Assembly (NCBI GenBank): GCA_045597345.1
Contig: JAZLJW010000316.1
Coordinates: 1 to 22,205 of the forward strand
Direction of reading: 5' to 3'
Source: Treponema_I sp045597345
Lineage (GTDB): Bacteria > Spirochaetota > Spirochaetia > Treponematales > Treponemataceae
Length of the DNA stretch: 22,205 bases
Below, in pieces: positions 6,511 to 13,549 of the stretch; within the stretch, counting starts at the first letter, position 1, and every line of letters starts with the position of its first letter. The translations under genes and the position numbers were made by a program. The notes below the pieces were generated by a model that ran no database searches, had not been told where the DNA came from, and saw nothing but the letters and a program-made list of their open reading frames with translations.

Positions 6511-8478
6511 ATGAGCACCTCTTATTCAGCCAACAATATTCAGGTCTTAAAGGGTCTGGAAGCAGTACGCAAAAGACCTGGTATGTATATCGGTTCTACC
6601 GGTCCCAATGGATTGCATCACCTTGTATACGAAGTTGTAGATAACTCTATCGATGAAGCAATGGCAGGTGAATGTGATCACATCGTTGTAGCTTTGGAAC
6701 TGGACGATGTTGTACGTGTAGAAGATAACGGCCGCGGTATTCCTGTTGATATCCATCCGACAGAAGGTATCAGTGCTCTTGAATTGGTACTGACCCGTCT
6801 GCATGCTGGTGGTAAGTTTGATAAAGGATCTTATAAAGTATCCGGTGGGTTGCACGGTGTTGGTGTTTCCTGTGTAAATGCTCTTTCAAACTGGCTTGAA
6901 GCTACTGTTCATAAAGACGGTAAACTCTACAAACAGAATTTCCAGATTGGTATTCCAACCGGTCCTGTTGAACAGGTTGGTACTACTGATAAACGTGGTA
7001 CAACCATCCGCTGGAAAGCCGATGCATCTATTTTTACTGAAACTACTCAATACAGTTTTGCAGTTTTAACCGAGCGTCTTCGTGAGCTGGCTTTCCTTAA
7101 TCCCGGTATTACTATTATCCTTCGTGATGAACGCCTGGAAAAACCAAAAGAATCAGTTTTCAAATTTGAAGGTGGTATCAACGAATATACTAAATTCCTC
7201 AATGAAGGAAAAAAAGTAGTTCCAGAAGAACCAATTTTTATTACCGGTGAACAAAACGACATCATTACTGATATTTCTATCCAGTACAACGATGGATTTG
7301 ATTCCGACAAAATCTTCAGTTATGTCAACGATATTAATACCCGTGAAGGTGGTACCCATCTTGATGGTTTTAAATCTGCCATCACGTTTGTTCTGAACAA
7401 GGCACTTGATAACAATGACAAGCTGTTCAAGAAACTGAACCCGAAAGTTGACAGAAACAAGAAAGGCGATAAAAAAACTGATAAGGATGTAAAGGTAGAG
7501 CGCCTTACCGGTGATGATGTACGCACTGGTCTTACCGCTGTTATCTCCGTAAAAGTTCCTGAACCACAGTTTGAAGGTCAGACAAAAACAAAGCTGGGTA
7601 ATACTGAAGTCCGCACTATCGTAGACTCTCTGGTAAAAGAAAAACTGACCATCTGGTTTGAGCAGAATCCGCAGATTTGTAACTCAATTCTTGAAAAAGC
7701 AGTTAATGAAGCCATGGGTCGTATCAAGGCACGTAAAGCCATTGATGCAAACCGCAAAAACGGTATTGATTCCTTTGGTCTTCCCGGAAAGCTTGCAGAC
7801 TGTTCATCAAACAAACCTGAAGAATGTGAAGTATATATCGTCGAGGGTGATTCGGCTGGTGGTTCGGCTAAACAGGGCCGCAATCCAAAAACTCAGGCAA
7901 TTCTCCCTTTGTGGGGAAAAATGCTGAACGTTGAAAAGGTTCATCCTGATAAGGTAATTACCAACGACAAGTTGCAGCCGGTAATTGCATCGCTGGGAAC
8001 CGGTATTGGTAAGAATTTCAACATTGAAAAACTCCGGTATCACAAAATCATCATCATGGCAGATGCCGATGTCGATGGTGCACATATCTCAACTCTGCTC
8101 ATGACCTTCTTCTTCCGTTTCATGCCGGAACTGATTGAAAAGGGATATGTCTATATTGCCATGCCTCCGCTGTACCGCGTTGAATACAAGAAATTCAAGA
8201 AATTTGTATTCAGTGATGAAGAACGTGATGCAGCTCTTGCTGAACTTGGAACGGACCGCGATAAGGCAACTGTTCAGCGGTACAAAGGTCTTGGTGAAAT
8301 GGAATGGCAGGAACTGAAGGAAACAACCATGGCTCCTGAAAACCGCAAGATGAAACAAGTACGCATTACCGATGCCATTGAAGCTGATCATATCTTCTCG
8401 GTACTTATGGGTGATGATGTAGAACCCCGGCGTCGCTTCATTGAAGAAAACGCTGTGTATGCAACTTTGGACGTTTAA
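6511..8478 (+). CDS. gyrB: DNA gyrase subunit B
   Basis: 655 residues, near the usual 630-650 for short GyrB. GHKL ATPase motifs: EVVDNSIDEAMAG with Asn45, EDNGRGIP at 71-78, GGLHGVGVS at 112-120. The TOPRIM domain has EGDSAGGSAKQGR starting at Glu445 and DADVDGAHI at 518-526, the Mg-binding acidic residues. The C-terminus RRRFIEENA is typical. GyrB hydrolyses ATP and, with GyrA, introduces negative supercoils. A Lys/Asp-rich insert of about 20 residues (310-330) precedes the LTGDDVRTGLTAVISVKVP segment. ATG 6511 has AAGGG 6 bases upstream. gyrA follows after 81 bases occupied by a repeat. Confidence 0.97.
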   Translation: MSTSYSANNIQVLKGLEAVRKRPGMYIGSTGPNGLHHLVYEVVDNSIDEAMAGECDHIVVALELDDVVRVEDNGRGIPVDIHPTEGISALELVLTRLHAGGKFDKGSYKVSGGLHGVGVSCVNALSNWLEATVHKDGKLYKQNFQIGIPTGPVEQVGTTDKRGTTIRWKADASIFTETTQYSFAVLTERLRELAFLNPGITIILRDERLEKPKESVFKFEGGINEYTKFLNEGKKVVPEEPIFITGEQNDIITDISIQYNDGFDSDKIFSYVNDINTREGGTHLDGFKSAITFVLNKALDNNDKLFKKLNPKVDRNKKGDKKTDKDVKVERLTGDDVRTGLTAVISVKVPEPQFEGQTKTKLGNTEVRTIVDSLVKEKLTIWFEQNPQICNSILEKAVNEAMGRIKARKAIDANRKNGIDSFGLPGKLADCSSNKPEECEVYIVEGDSAGGSAKQGRNPKTQAILPLWGKMLNVEKVHPDKVITNDKLQPVIASLGTGIGKNFNIEKLRYHKIIIMADADVDGAHISTLLMTFFFRFMPELIEKGYVYIAMPPLYRVEYKKFKKFVFSDEERDAALAELGTDRDKATVQRYKGLGEMEWQELKETTMAPENRKMKQVRITDAIEADHIFSVLMGDDVEPRRRFIEENAVYATLDV

Positions 8479-8484
8479 CGAGTA

Positions 8485-8549
8485 TGTCATCCCGAACTTG
8501 TTTCGGGATTTTTTCTGAAATTAGATTCTGAAACTAGTTCAGAATGACA
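8485..8549. repeat. REP-like palindrome pair between gyrB and gyrA
   Basis: 65 bases beginning TGTCAT and ending ATGACA. Each half is itself a hairpin: ATCCCGAA/TTCGGGAT (8489-8496, 8502-8509) and ATTCTGAA/TTCAGAAT (8525-8532, 8538-8545), both with perfect 8-base arms and 5-base loops. The second half is the reverse complement of the same unit, so the element is two head-to-head copies. Two related units occur at 12122-12170 and 12480-12504. The right end abuts the AGGA ribosome site of gyrA. Confidence 0.75.
8489..8514 (+). terminator. Terminator-like hairpin after gyrB
   Basis: The left half of the REP-like pair, arms ATCCCGAA and TTCGGGAT, runs straight into six T (8509-8514), the form of an intrinsic terminator. 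It lies 10 bases after the gyrB stop. It may terminate part of gyrB transcription before gyrA, or simply be the repeat's own structure. Confidence 0.5.
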
Positions 8550-8559
8550 GGATAATTAA

Positions 8560-11034
8560 ATGATTGAAAATATTAAGTACGAAGAAACACAAACTCCAGA
8601 AGGTGGATACCTGCTGGCTGCTCCTATTGAACATGAAATGCAGCGTTCATTTATCGACTATTCCATGTCGGTAATTGTGGAACGTGCCCTTCCAGATGTC
8701 CGCGATGGTCTGAAACCTGTTCACCGCCGCATTCTTTTTGCCATGCATGAAGAAGGTCTTAAGGCCAGCGGTAAAACAAAAAAATGTGCAACCGTAGTAG
8801 GTGACGTACTTGGTAAATATCACCCGCACGGTGATGCTTCCGTTTATGATGCTCTGGTTCGTCTGGGTCAGAACTTTTCTCTGCGGTATGTACCGGTAAC
8901 CAAACAGGGTAACTTTGGTGGTATCGATGGATCCCCAGCTGCAGCTTACCGTTATACTGAGGCAAAGATGTCTCAGATTGCAGAAGTTATGGTAGAGGAC
9001 ATCCGGAAAGATACCGTAGATTTTATCCCTAACTTTGATGACACTCATCCGGAACCAACAGTTCTGCCTGCAGCATTCCCATTCCTTCTGTGTAACGGTT
9101 CTACCGGTATTGCCGTAGGTATGGCTACCAACATGCCTCCCCATAATCTGTGTGAAGTAGGGGCAGCCATTTCTGCATACATCGATAACCATGACATTTC
9201 CATTGATGAACTGATGACCCATATTAAAGGTCCGGACTTTCCGACTGGTGGTCTGATTTTCGGTAAACGAGGAATTAAAGAAGCTTATAAAACAGGCCGC
9301 GGTAAGTTACTGCTCCGTGCCCGCTTTACTATTGAAGTTGATACTAAAGGCAAAGAAAAAATAGTTTTCACTGAAATTCCTTATCAGACCAGAACAACTG
9401 ACCTGGTATCAAAAATCGGTGAACTTGCCCGCGATAAAGTTATTGAAGGCATTGACCGTGTAAACGATGGTTCCCATGGTGATGAAGTTCGTATCGAAGT
9501 TGACGTTAAACGTGGTGCCATTGCAAAAGTTGTATTGAATCAGCTTTTTGCAAAAACTGCACTGCAGTCAAGTTACGGTATCATCAACCTGGCTCTGGTT
9601 AACGGACGTCCTCAGGTTCTCAATCTGAAGCAGCTGATTAAATGCTTTGTTGATCACCGTGATGTGGTTATCACTCGCCGCACTCAGTTTGAACTGAAAA
9701 AGGCAAAGCATGATGAGCACATTCTGGAAGCAAAGATTACTGCCGTTGACTGTGTTGATGAAGTAATCGCCATTATCCGTGGCAGCCGTGATGAAACTGA
9801 AGCAAAGGCAAAACTGAGTGAACGCTTCAGTTTTGATGATGAACAGGCTCAGGCAATCGTTGACTTACGCTTAGGTGTTCTGACCAATCTGCGTATTGAT
9901 GAATTGAAAAAGCAGATGGAAGAACTGAAAGCCTGGATTGCCCACCTGGAAGATCTGCTTGCTCACCACGAAAAGATTCTTGCCCTCATTAAAGAAGAAA
10001 CCAATAATCTGGTAGATAAGTTCGGGGATGATCGTAAGACTGACATTGTTGCTGATGAAATTGAAGCTGTAAACATTGAAGACATGATTAAGAAAGAGAA
10101 CATGGCTGTTCTCATTTCTCATCTGGGATATATCAAATGTGTACCAGCTTCATCATATAAATCTCAGGGTCGTGGTGGTAAAGGAACCAATGCAACAAAA
10201 CTGGTAGAAGATGATTACGTAAAACAGGTATTCACTGCTACTACTCATGATAAGGTTCTCTTTATCTCAACTGCCGGTAAGGCATACTACGTTAAGGTTC
10301 ATGAAATCCCTGAATCAAGTAAGAATGCACGCGGTACCCATATCAAACAGTTACTGATGATTTCTTCTGATGAAGAAATTGCTACCAGTGTTCCGGTTAA
10401 GGATTTTACTGATGATCAGTTCCTGTTCATGGCAACTGCCAATGGTGTTGTCAAGAAAGTACCATTAAGTGATTTTACTAATGCAAAAGCTCGTGGTATT
10501 GTTGCCATTAAACTTGATGATGGTGACAGAATCGTATCTGCAATTCTGACTGATGGTTCTAAAGAAATGCTGCTTGCTTCACGCAAAGGACAGACTCTGC
10601 GCATCACAGAAGAAGAAGTTCGCCCTATGGGCCGTGCTTCCCGTGGTGTAACCGGTATTAAGATTTCCGGTGATGATGAACTTGCTGCAGCTCTTACTGT
10701 AGAAGAAAACAAAACGGCGCTGTTCATTACTGCTAATGGTCAGGGTAAACGAGTTGAATATGATGAATTTATGAAACACGGACGTGCTACCGGCGGTCAG
10801 CGTGGATATACCATTACCGAAAAAACCGGCGAAGTTGTTGGTGTTGTTTCTGTTTCTGAAACTGATGACATTATGTGTATCACCAGCCAGGGAAAAACAA
10901 TCCGAACTCCTGCTAAAGATGTTTCAAAACAGGGTAGAACTGCCATGGGGGTAGGAGTATTTGTTATTCAGGCACCTGACATGGTAATTGGAATTGATAC
11001 AATCGCCCAGGAAGAAGAAACTGTAGTAGAGTAA
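8560..11034 (+). CDS. gyrA: DNA gyrase subunit A
   Basis: 824 residues. The breakage-reunion domain has the catalytic Arg131-Tyr132 (PAAAYRYTEAKM). The quinolone pocket reads HPHGDASVYD (88-97): Ala93 replaces the Ser found at E. coli position 83, while the acidic Asp97 is kept. The GyrA-box in the DNA-wrapping domain is QGRGGKG (536-542), one residue off the consensus QRRGGKG; six-bladed wrapping repeats follow, then an acidic tail (EEETVVE). GyrA cuts and passes DNA within the A2B2 gyrase. Start ATG 8560 has AGGA 7 bases upstream. Its stop is followed at once by a degenerate parS and then a strong terminator. Confidence 0.97.
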   Translation: MIENIKYEETQTPEGGYLLAAPIEHEMQRSFIDYSMSVIVERALPDVRDGLKPVHRRILFAMHEEGLKASGKTKKCATVVGDVLGKYHPHGDASVYDALVRLGQNFSLRYVPVTKQGNFGGIDGSPAAAYRYTEAKMSQIAEVMVEDIRKDTVDFIPNFDDTHPEPTVLPAAFPFLLCNGSTGIAVGMATNMPPHNLCEVGAAISAYIDNHDISIDELMTHIKGPDFPTGGLIFGKRGIKEAYKTGRGKLLLRARFTIEVDTKGKEKIVFTEIPYQTRTTDLVSKIGELARDKVIEGIDRVNDGSHGDEVRIEVDVKRGAIAKVVLNQLFAKTALQSSYGIINLALVNGRPQVLNLKQLIKCFVDHRDVVITRRTQFELKKAKHDEHILEAKITAVDCVDEVIAIIRGSRDETEAKAKLSERFSFDDEQAQAIVDLRLGVLTNLRIDELKKQMEELKAWIAHLEDLLAHHEKILALIKEETNNLVDKFGDDRKTDIVADEIEAVNIEDMIKKENMAVLISHLGYIKCVPASSYKSQGRGGKGTNATKLVEDDYVKQVFTATTHDKVLFISTAGKAYYVKVHEIPESSKNARGTHIKQLLMISSDEEIATSVPVKDFTDDQFLFMATANGVVKKVPLSDFTNAKARGIVAIKLDDGDRIVSAILTDGSKEMLLASRKGQTLRITEEEVRPMGRASRGVTGIKISGDDELAAALTVEENKTALFITANGQGKRVEYDEFMKHGRATGGQRGYTITEKTGEVVGVVSVSETDDIMCITSQGKTIRTPAKDVSKQGRTAMGVGVFVIQAPDMVIGIDTIAQEEETVVE

Positions 11035-11050
11035 TGTTTTACGTGAAACT
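11035..11050. other. parS: Degenerate parS-like site
   Basis: TGTTTTACGTGAAACT differs from the perfect parS palindrome TGTTTCACGTGAAACA at two of 16 positions. It starts on the base after the gyrA stop codon. As the sixth member of an otherwise perfect cluster it is probably a decayed or weak ParB site. Confidence 0.5.
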
Positions 11051-11074
11051 GCGTAATAAGTCCTAAATTACAAG

Positions 11075-11102
11075 CCGGCAGAAAAAAACTGCCGGTTTTT
11101 TT
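11075..11102 (+). terminator. Intrinsic terminator of gyrBA
   Basis: Arms CCGGCAG (11075-11081) and CTGCCGG (11089-11095) with a seven-A loop, followed by seven T. A second weaker hairpin, AAAAACTTT/AAAGTTTTT (11111-11119, 11131-11139), lies just downstream. Confidence 0.92.
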
Positions 11103-11135
11103 ATGCCTTCAAAAACTTTCTATAGTCGACAAAGT

Positions 11136-11152
11136 TTTTTACGGACATAGCC
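11136..11152 (-). repeat. Solo copy of a MITE end sequence
   Basis: TTTTTACGGACATAGCC is, in reverse complement, identical over 17 bases to the left end of the MITE-like element at 11896. Beyond those 17 bases the two diverge. It looks like the remnant end of another copy, or an older copy that contributed the region between. Confidence 0.55.
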
Positions 11153-11190
11153 TTTACAATACATGAATATTTTCTATGTTATTTCTTAGA

Positions 11191-11757
11191 ATGAATATAG
11201 AAGAACTGTCTAACCTGGTAGATTTCCAAACATTAGATACACTATTTACTGTTGAATATCAGTCAAATATTGAGAATGTTCCTTTGTACATCAGTAGGAA
11301 AAATACATATGAAGAGGGCATTCCATAAAGATGTGTATCATTTAATCAGGCTGTTAAACTTGTTAAAAATAAGAAATTGTTTTTTACAGCAGGAGGTCCA
11401 ACCTATAAGTCTAGTTGGGATGTAGCTATACAACTAAATTCACTGCTTGATGTAAAGAATTGTTATATACCAAGGATGGTATACTACAAAGCTAAAAAAG
11501 TTGGTACGAAAATCTTCATGATTAGTTGAAACACAAGGATAGAAAGGTTATGGGAAAATAATAGTCTGATAATCGTTAATCCTTTTGTTGAACCTAAGAA
11601 TAATGACAATGAAAGAAATGATTGATGGCTTTTTTCAGATACAGAGTTACGAGAGTATTCAGTGAAATATCCTTAATCACAATTTACTTATTGGGATGAT
11701 TCAACAAAAGAAGAAGCTTATAGATTTAGTAATCTTTTTGGATTGGAAAAATTGTAA
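11191..11757 (+). pseudogene. Broken small-protein gene, paralog of 12715-13086 (four in-frame stops)
   Basis: Read in one frame from ATG 11191 to TAA 11755, this gives about 188 codons interrupted by TAA at 11326, TGA at 11527, TGA at 11623 and TAA at 11674. No frameshift is needed. Residues 29-103 align without gaps to the intact gene at 12715 (39 of 75 identical by my count), including NTYEEG, SSWDVAIQLNS and PRMVYYKAKK. The part after codon 112 (LWENN, NPFVEPKNND, WLFSDTELREYS, FGLEKL) has no counterpart in the intact gene, so the ancestor was longer or a fusion. Function unknown. A parS site lies 112 bases after its end. Confidence 0.75.
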
Positions 11758-11868
11758 TTATATAAAATAACTTTCAATTTGATTATCTTTGCTCTATGTA
11801 GCGTTTTTTTTTGCTTTCATTTCAATTATACACTATATATAGTGTTTAATTTTGTTAATATCTTATTA

Positions 11869-11884
11869 TGTTTCACGTGAAACA
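11869..11884. other. parS: parS site 1 (perfect)
   Basis: TGTTTCACGTGAAACA, a perfect 16-base palindrome matching the near-universal bacterial ParB-binding site. It lies between the pseudogene ending at 11757 and the MITE-like element starting at 11896. Confidence 0.9.
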
Positions 11885-11887
11885 TTT

Positions 11888-12206
11888 TTTATTTAGGCTA
11901 TGTCCGTAAAAAGTGTTGCTGAATACTACTCTGCAACAAGAGTGTAGCGAAATGTTGCAAATCGAGAGAATTGCCAGTACAGGCAAAAATTGTTGAAGCC
12001 CGGCGTCCATTCGTTCAGCATGGACTTTGTATAGTTTCTACGGCGTGATTCACCAATAGCTACGTTATCGAGCGGTTTTGAATGTACTGGCAATCCGGTA
12101 GATTTGTGGTGTTATGATGAGACCCTGAAACAAACGTCGTACTAAGCTTGCCGAAGTATTCAGGGTGACAATTAGCATCACTTTCTACGGATATAGTCTT
12201 TATTTA
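11888..12206. mobile_element. MITE-like element with inverted ends and 8-base direct repeat
   Basis: Element 11896-12198, 303 bases. Its ends are inverted repeats of 25 bases with 21 matches: left starts GGCTATGTCCGTAAAAAGTG, right (reverse complement) GACTATATCCGTAGAAAGTG. TTTATTTA occurs directly outside both ends (11888-11895 and 12199-12206), as expected of an 8-base target duplication, though AT-rich. No transposase or credible open frame lies inside. Internal structure includes perfect 12-base arms ATTGCCAGTACA / TGTACTGGCAAT (11970-11981, 12083-12094), a GTCCAT/ATGGAC hairpin and a REP-like unit at 12122-12170. This accounts for most of the 466-base gene-free stretch 11758-12223. Confidence 0.6.
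12122..12170 (-). repeat. REP-like palindrome with expanded loop
   Basis: On the minus strand TGTC, then arms ACCCTGAA (12166-12159) and TTCAGGGT (12129-12122), perfect over eight bases. The loop is 29 bases rather than five. The same TGTC lead and NCTGAA/TTCAGN arms occur at 8485-8549 and 12480-12504. Confidence 0.6.
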
Positions 12207-12223
12207 TAGGAGATAGTACTAGT

Positions 12224-12454
12224 ATGGGAACCTTTGTTTATTATACTCAGATGATGAACGATGGAGGTCTTATAGAAATTTTCTTGGCTAATGAGAATGA
12301 AGTTAAGTATCCAACAATTCACGGAATCAATTTTTTTTCTGATTCTGAGATCCAGGATTTTTTACATACCTATAGAAAAACAGGCTTCATTAGTAGCTCT
12401 ATGGATACTGAAATAATTACGGAATGCAAAAGACTAGGTAAAAAAATTTGCTAA
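12224..12454 (+). CDS. Hypothetical small protein, 76 aa
   Basis: ATG 12224 has AGGAGA 10 bases upstream, so it looks translatable. No domain, signal peptide or membrane segment recognised; the protein is mixed polar with FFSDSEIQDFLHTYRKTGF in the middle and a basic end KRLGKKIC. FFSDSEIQDF faintly resembles WLFSDTELREY in the broken downstream part of the 11191 pseudogene, so it could be a fragment of that longer family; this is weak. It lies just outside the right end of the MITE-like element, which may carry or have displaced its promoter. Confidence 0.45.
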   Translation: MGTFVYYTQMMNDGGLIEIFLANENEVKYPTIHGINFFSDSEIQDFLHTYRKTGFISSSMDTEIITECKRLGKKIC

Positions 12455-12479
12455 CTGTAGTGTGCTTACCAATAAGTTC

Positions 12480-12504
12480 TGTCATGCTGAACTCGATTCA
12501 GCAT
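12480..12504 (+). repeat. REP-like palindrome
   Basis: TGTC followed by arms ATGCTGAA (12484-12491) and TTCAGCAT (12497-12504) with a 5-base loop. Same size and layout as the gyrB-gyrA units, with compensating base changes in the stem. A degenerate AGATTCCGAAAC downstream (from 12518) may be the remains of a second half. Confidence 0.65.
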
Positions 12505-12585
12505 CTGTATAATGCATAGATTCCGAAACAATTTTAAAAAGACACTATGTGTTATATTTTTTGGAATAGTCTACTTCTTTTAATT

Positions 12586-12635
12586 CCACAAATCTGCCGG
12601 ATTGATAATGCATTTGGAACTACTCGATTACATCG
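12586..12635 (-). repeat. Degenerate inverted partial copy of the MITE interior
   Basis: CCACAAATCTGCCGGATTG (12586-12604) matches the reverse complement of 12091-12109 at 18 of 19 bases, and 12611-12635 matches the reverse complement of 12060-12084 at about 17 of 25, in the same order. With the REP-like unit at 12480 it forms an inverted, truncated copy of the 11896-12198 element. It stops about 12 bases before parS site 2. This and the REP unit are all I see in 12455-12647. Confidence 0.5.
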
Positions 12636-12647
12636 TTTTTGTAGGTT

Positions 12648-12663
12648 TGTTTCACGTGAAACA
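12648..12663. other. parS: parS site 2 (perfect)
   Basis: TGTTTCACGTGAAACA, identical to the other four perfect copies. It lies 52 bases upstream of the gene at 12715. Confidence 0.9.
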
Positions 12664-12714
12664 TTTGTAACAGGATTCTTTTTACAATTCAGTGAGTATA
12701 AAGGAGAATAAATA

Positions 12715-13086
12715 ATGACATCTTTAGAAGAACTAGATTCAATGTATGTTTTTGAGTATCGTGAAAAAGCTCTTTGTTCACCTGTTTATATAAGAATGCG
12801 AAATACCTATGAACAGGGAAATCCAAATAGATGGGTGACATTTGAGGAAGCTATAAATATCGTAAAAGAAAAGCGTTTGTGTTTTTCAGCAGAAGGATCT
12901 GCGTTTATGTCTAGCTGGAATTTAGCTGTTGATCTTAATTCAATGCTCGGATTAGAAAACTGTACACATCCCAGAATGGTGTATTTCAAAGCAAAAAAGG
13001 ATAATGCTGAAATTTCTGAAGATGTATATAACCATATTTCAAAAAAGACTCTTGATGATTGGTATGAATCTCTATATCAAAAATAA
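12715..13086 (+). CDS. Hypothetical protein, 123 aa, intact member of a local three-gene family
   Basis: Starts at ATG 12715 with AAGGAGA 8 bases upstream. A soluble, polar protein with no signal peptide. Core features shared with the pseudogene at 11191 are NTYEQG, RWVTFEEAINIVKEKRL, SSWNLAVDLNSML and HPRMVYFKAKK. The end, TLDDWYESLYQK, resembles KLNDWYEISYN near the start of the third copy at 13240. I do not recognise the family. Small duplicated and decaying neighbours resemble arrays of immunity-like genes, but no toxin is present, so no function is assigned. parS sites flank it on both sides. Confidence 0.65.
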   Translation: MTSLEELDSMYVFEYREKALCSPVYIRMRNTYEQGNPNRWVTFEEAINIVKEKRLCFSAEGSAFMSSWNLAVDLNSMLGLENCTHPRMVYFKAKKDNAEISEDVYNHISKKTLDDWYESLYQK

Positions 13087-13134
13087 TTATGAATATTCCT
13101 GGTATAGTTAGGTTTTATCTATTGATATATACAA

Positions 13135-13150
13135 TGTTTCACGTGAAACA
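13135..13150. other. parS: parS site 3 (perfect)
   Basis: TGTTTCACGTGAAACA, 48 bases after the stop of the 123-residue gene. Perfect palindrome. Confidence 0.9.
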
Positions 13151-13239
13151 ATTTGTTTAAGTACAATTATCCAAGAAAGTTATTGTCTGTAAATATTTTT
13201 ACACACTTAGCCAATTTTCTTAGTAGAGGAGAAGATAAA

Positions 13240-13498
13240 GTGATTAATTTGAATAAATTAAATGACTGGTATGAAATCAGTTATAATCCATTGGAAGGGT
13301 ATGAGTATCTGTACGTTCAACATAAAAATGACGAAATGAACGTGGATAACTTATTTTAAGTCCTTTGAAACGCTTTCTATTACAGTAGGACTTACCATAG
13401 CAAAACGAAATAGAACATTCTTTCGTAATGGAAGTTCATTAGATTCTAATCCTGAAATAGATACAGTATGTGCAGAACTTAATGCTATAATATCTTGA
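13240..13498 (+). pseudogene. Frameshifted third paralog of the local small-protein family
   Basis: GTG 13240 has AGAGGAGA 7 bases upstream and starts VINLNKLNDWYEISYN. This frame runs to LYVQHKNDEMN and then meets TAA at 13357. Another frame continues from about 13340 (WITYFKSFETLSITVGL, then KRNRTFFRNGSSLDSN, then VCAELNAIIS) to TGA 13496. Joined by one frameshift near 13337-13343, the product follows the layout of the intact gene: YV.HKN, WITYFKSFE for WVTFEEA, KR...F..GSS, then a final L-N segment. Similarity is low, so family membership is likely rather than certain. parS site 4 follows at 13512. Confidence 0.5.
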
Positions 13499-13511
13499 TT
13501 CGTATATATTT

Positions 13512-13527
13512 TGTTTCACGTGAAACA
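13512..13527. other. parS: parS site 4 (perfect)
   Basis: TGTTTCACGTGAAACA, 23 bases upstream of the HAD-phosphatase start, between the frameshifted paralog and that gene. It may overlap the gene's promoter. Confidence 0.9.
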
Positions 13528-13549
13528 GTAAATAAAAAGTGAGGAAAGT

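Noticed and set aside
8089..8490. Minus-strand frame of 133 codons opposite the 3' end of gyrB
   Set aside because: Antisense shadow of the conserved TOPRIM and tail region; no start signal.
8647..9222. Long minus-strand open frame (191 codons) opposite gyrA
   Set aside because: It lies wholly opposite a conserved gyrA segment, is rich in Cys/His/Tyr as antisense frames are, and has no ribosome site or recognisable domain.
11191..11757. Stop-codon recoding (TGA as Trp or selenocysteine) to rescue the first pseudogene
   Set aside because: TAA stops also interrupt it, neighbouring genes end normally in both TAA and TGA, no SECIS-like hairpin is evident, and an intact paralog explains it as decay.
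11896..12198. Structured non-coding RNA gene in the repeat-rich stretch
   Set aside because: The pairing is explained by inverted ends and nested palindromes of a MITE-like element; no promoter-terminator pair frames it.
12224..13086. Toxin-antitoxin pair made of the 76- and 123-residue genes
   Set aside because: The genes are 260 bases apart with repeats and a parS between, and neither has a recognised toxin or antitoxin fold.
13153..13239. Earlier TTG start for the third paralog
   Set aside because: It has no ribosome site and adds sequence not shared with the other copies; GTG 13240 has a strong AGAGGAGA upstream.
11869..13527. CRISPR array suggested by repeated identical palindromes
   Set aside because: The repeats are 16 bases, spaced irregularly by hundreds of bases, and match parS exactly; spacers contain genes.
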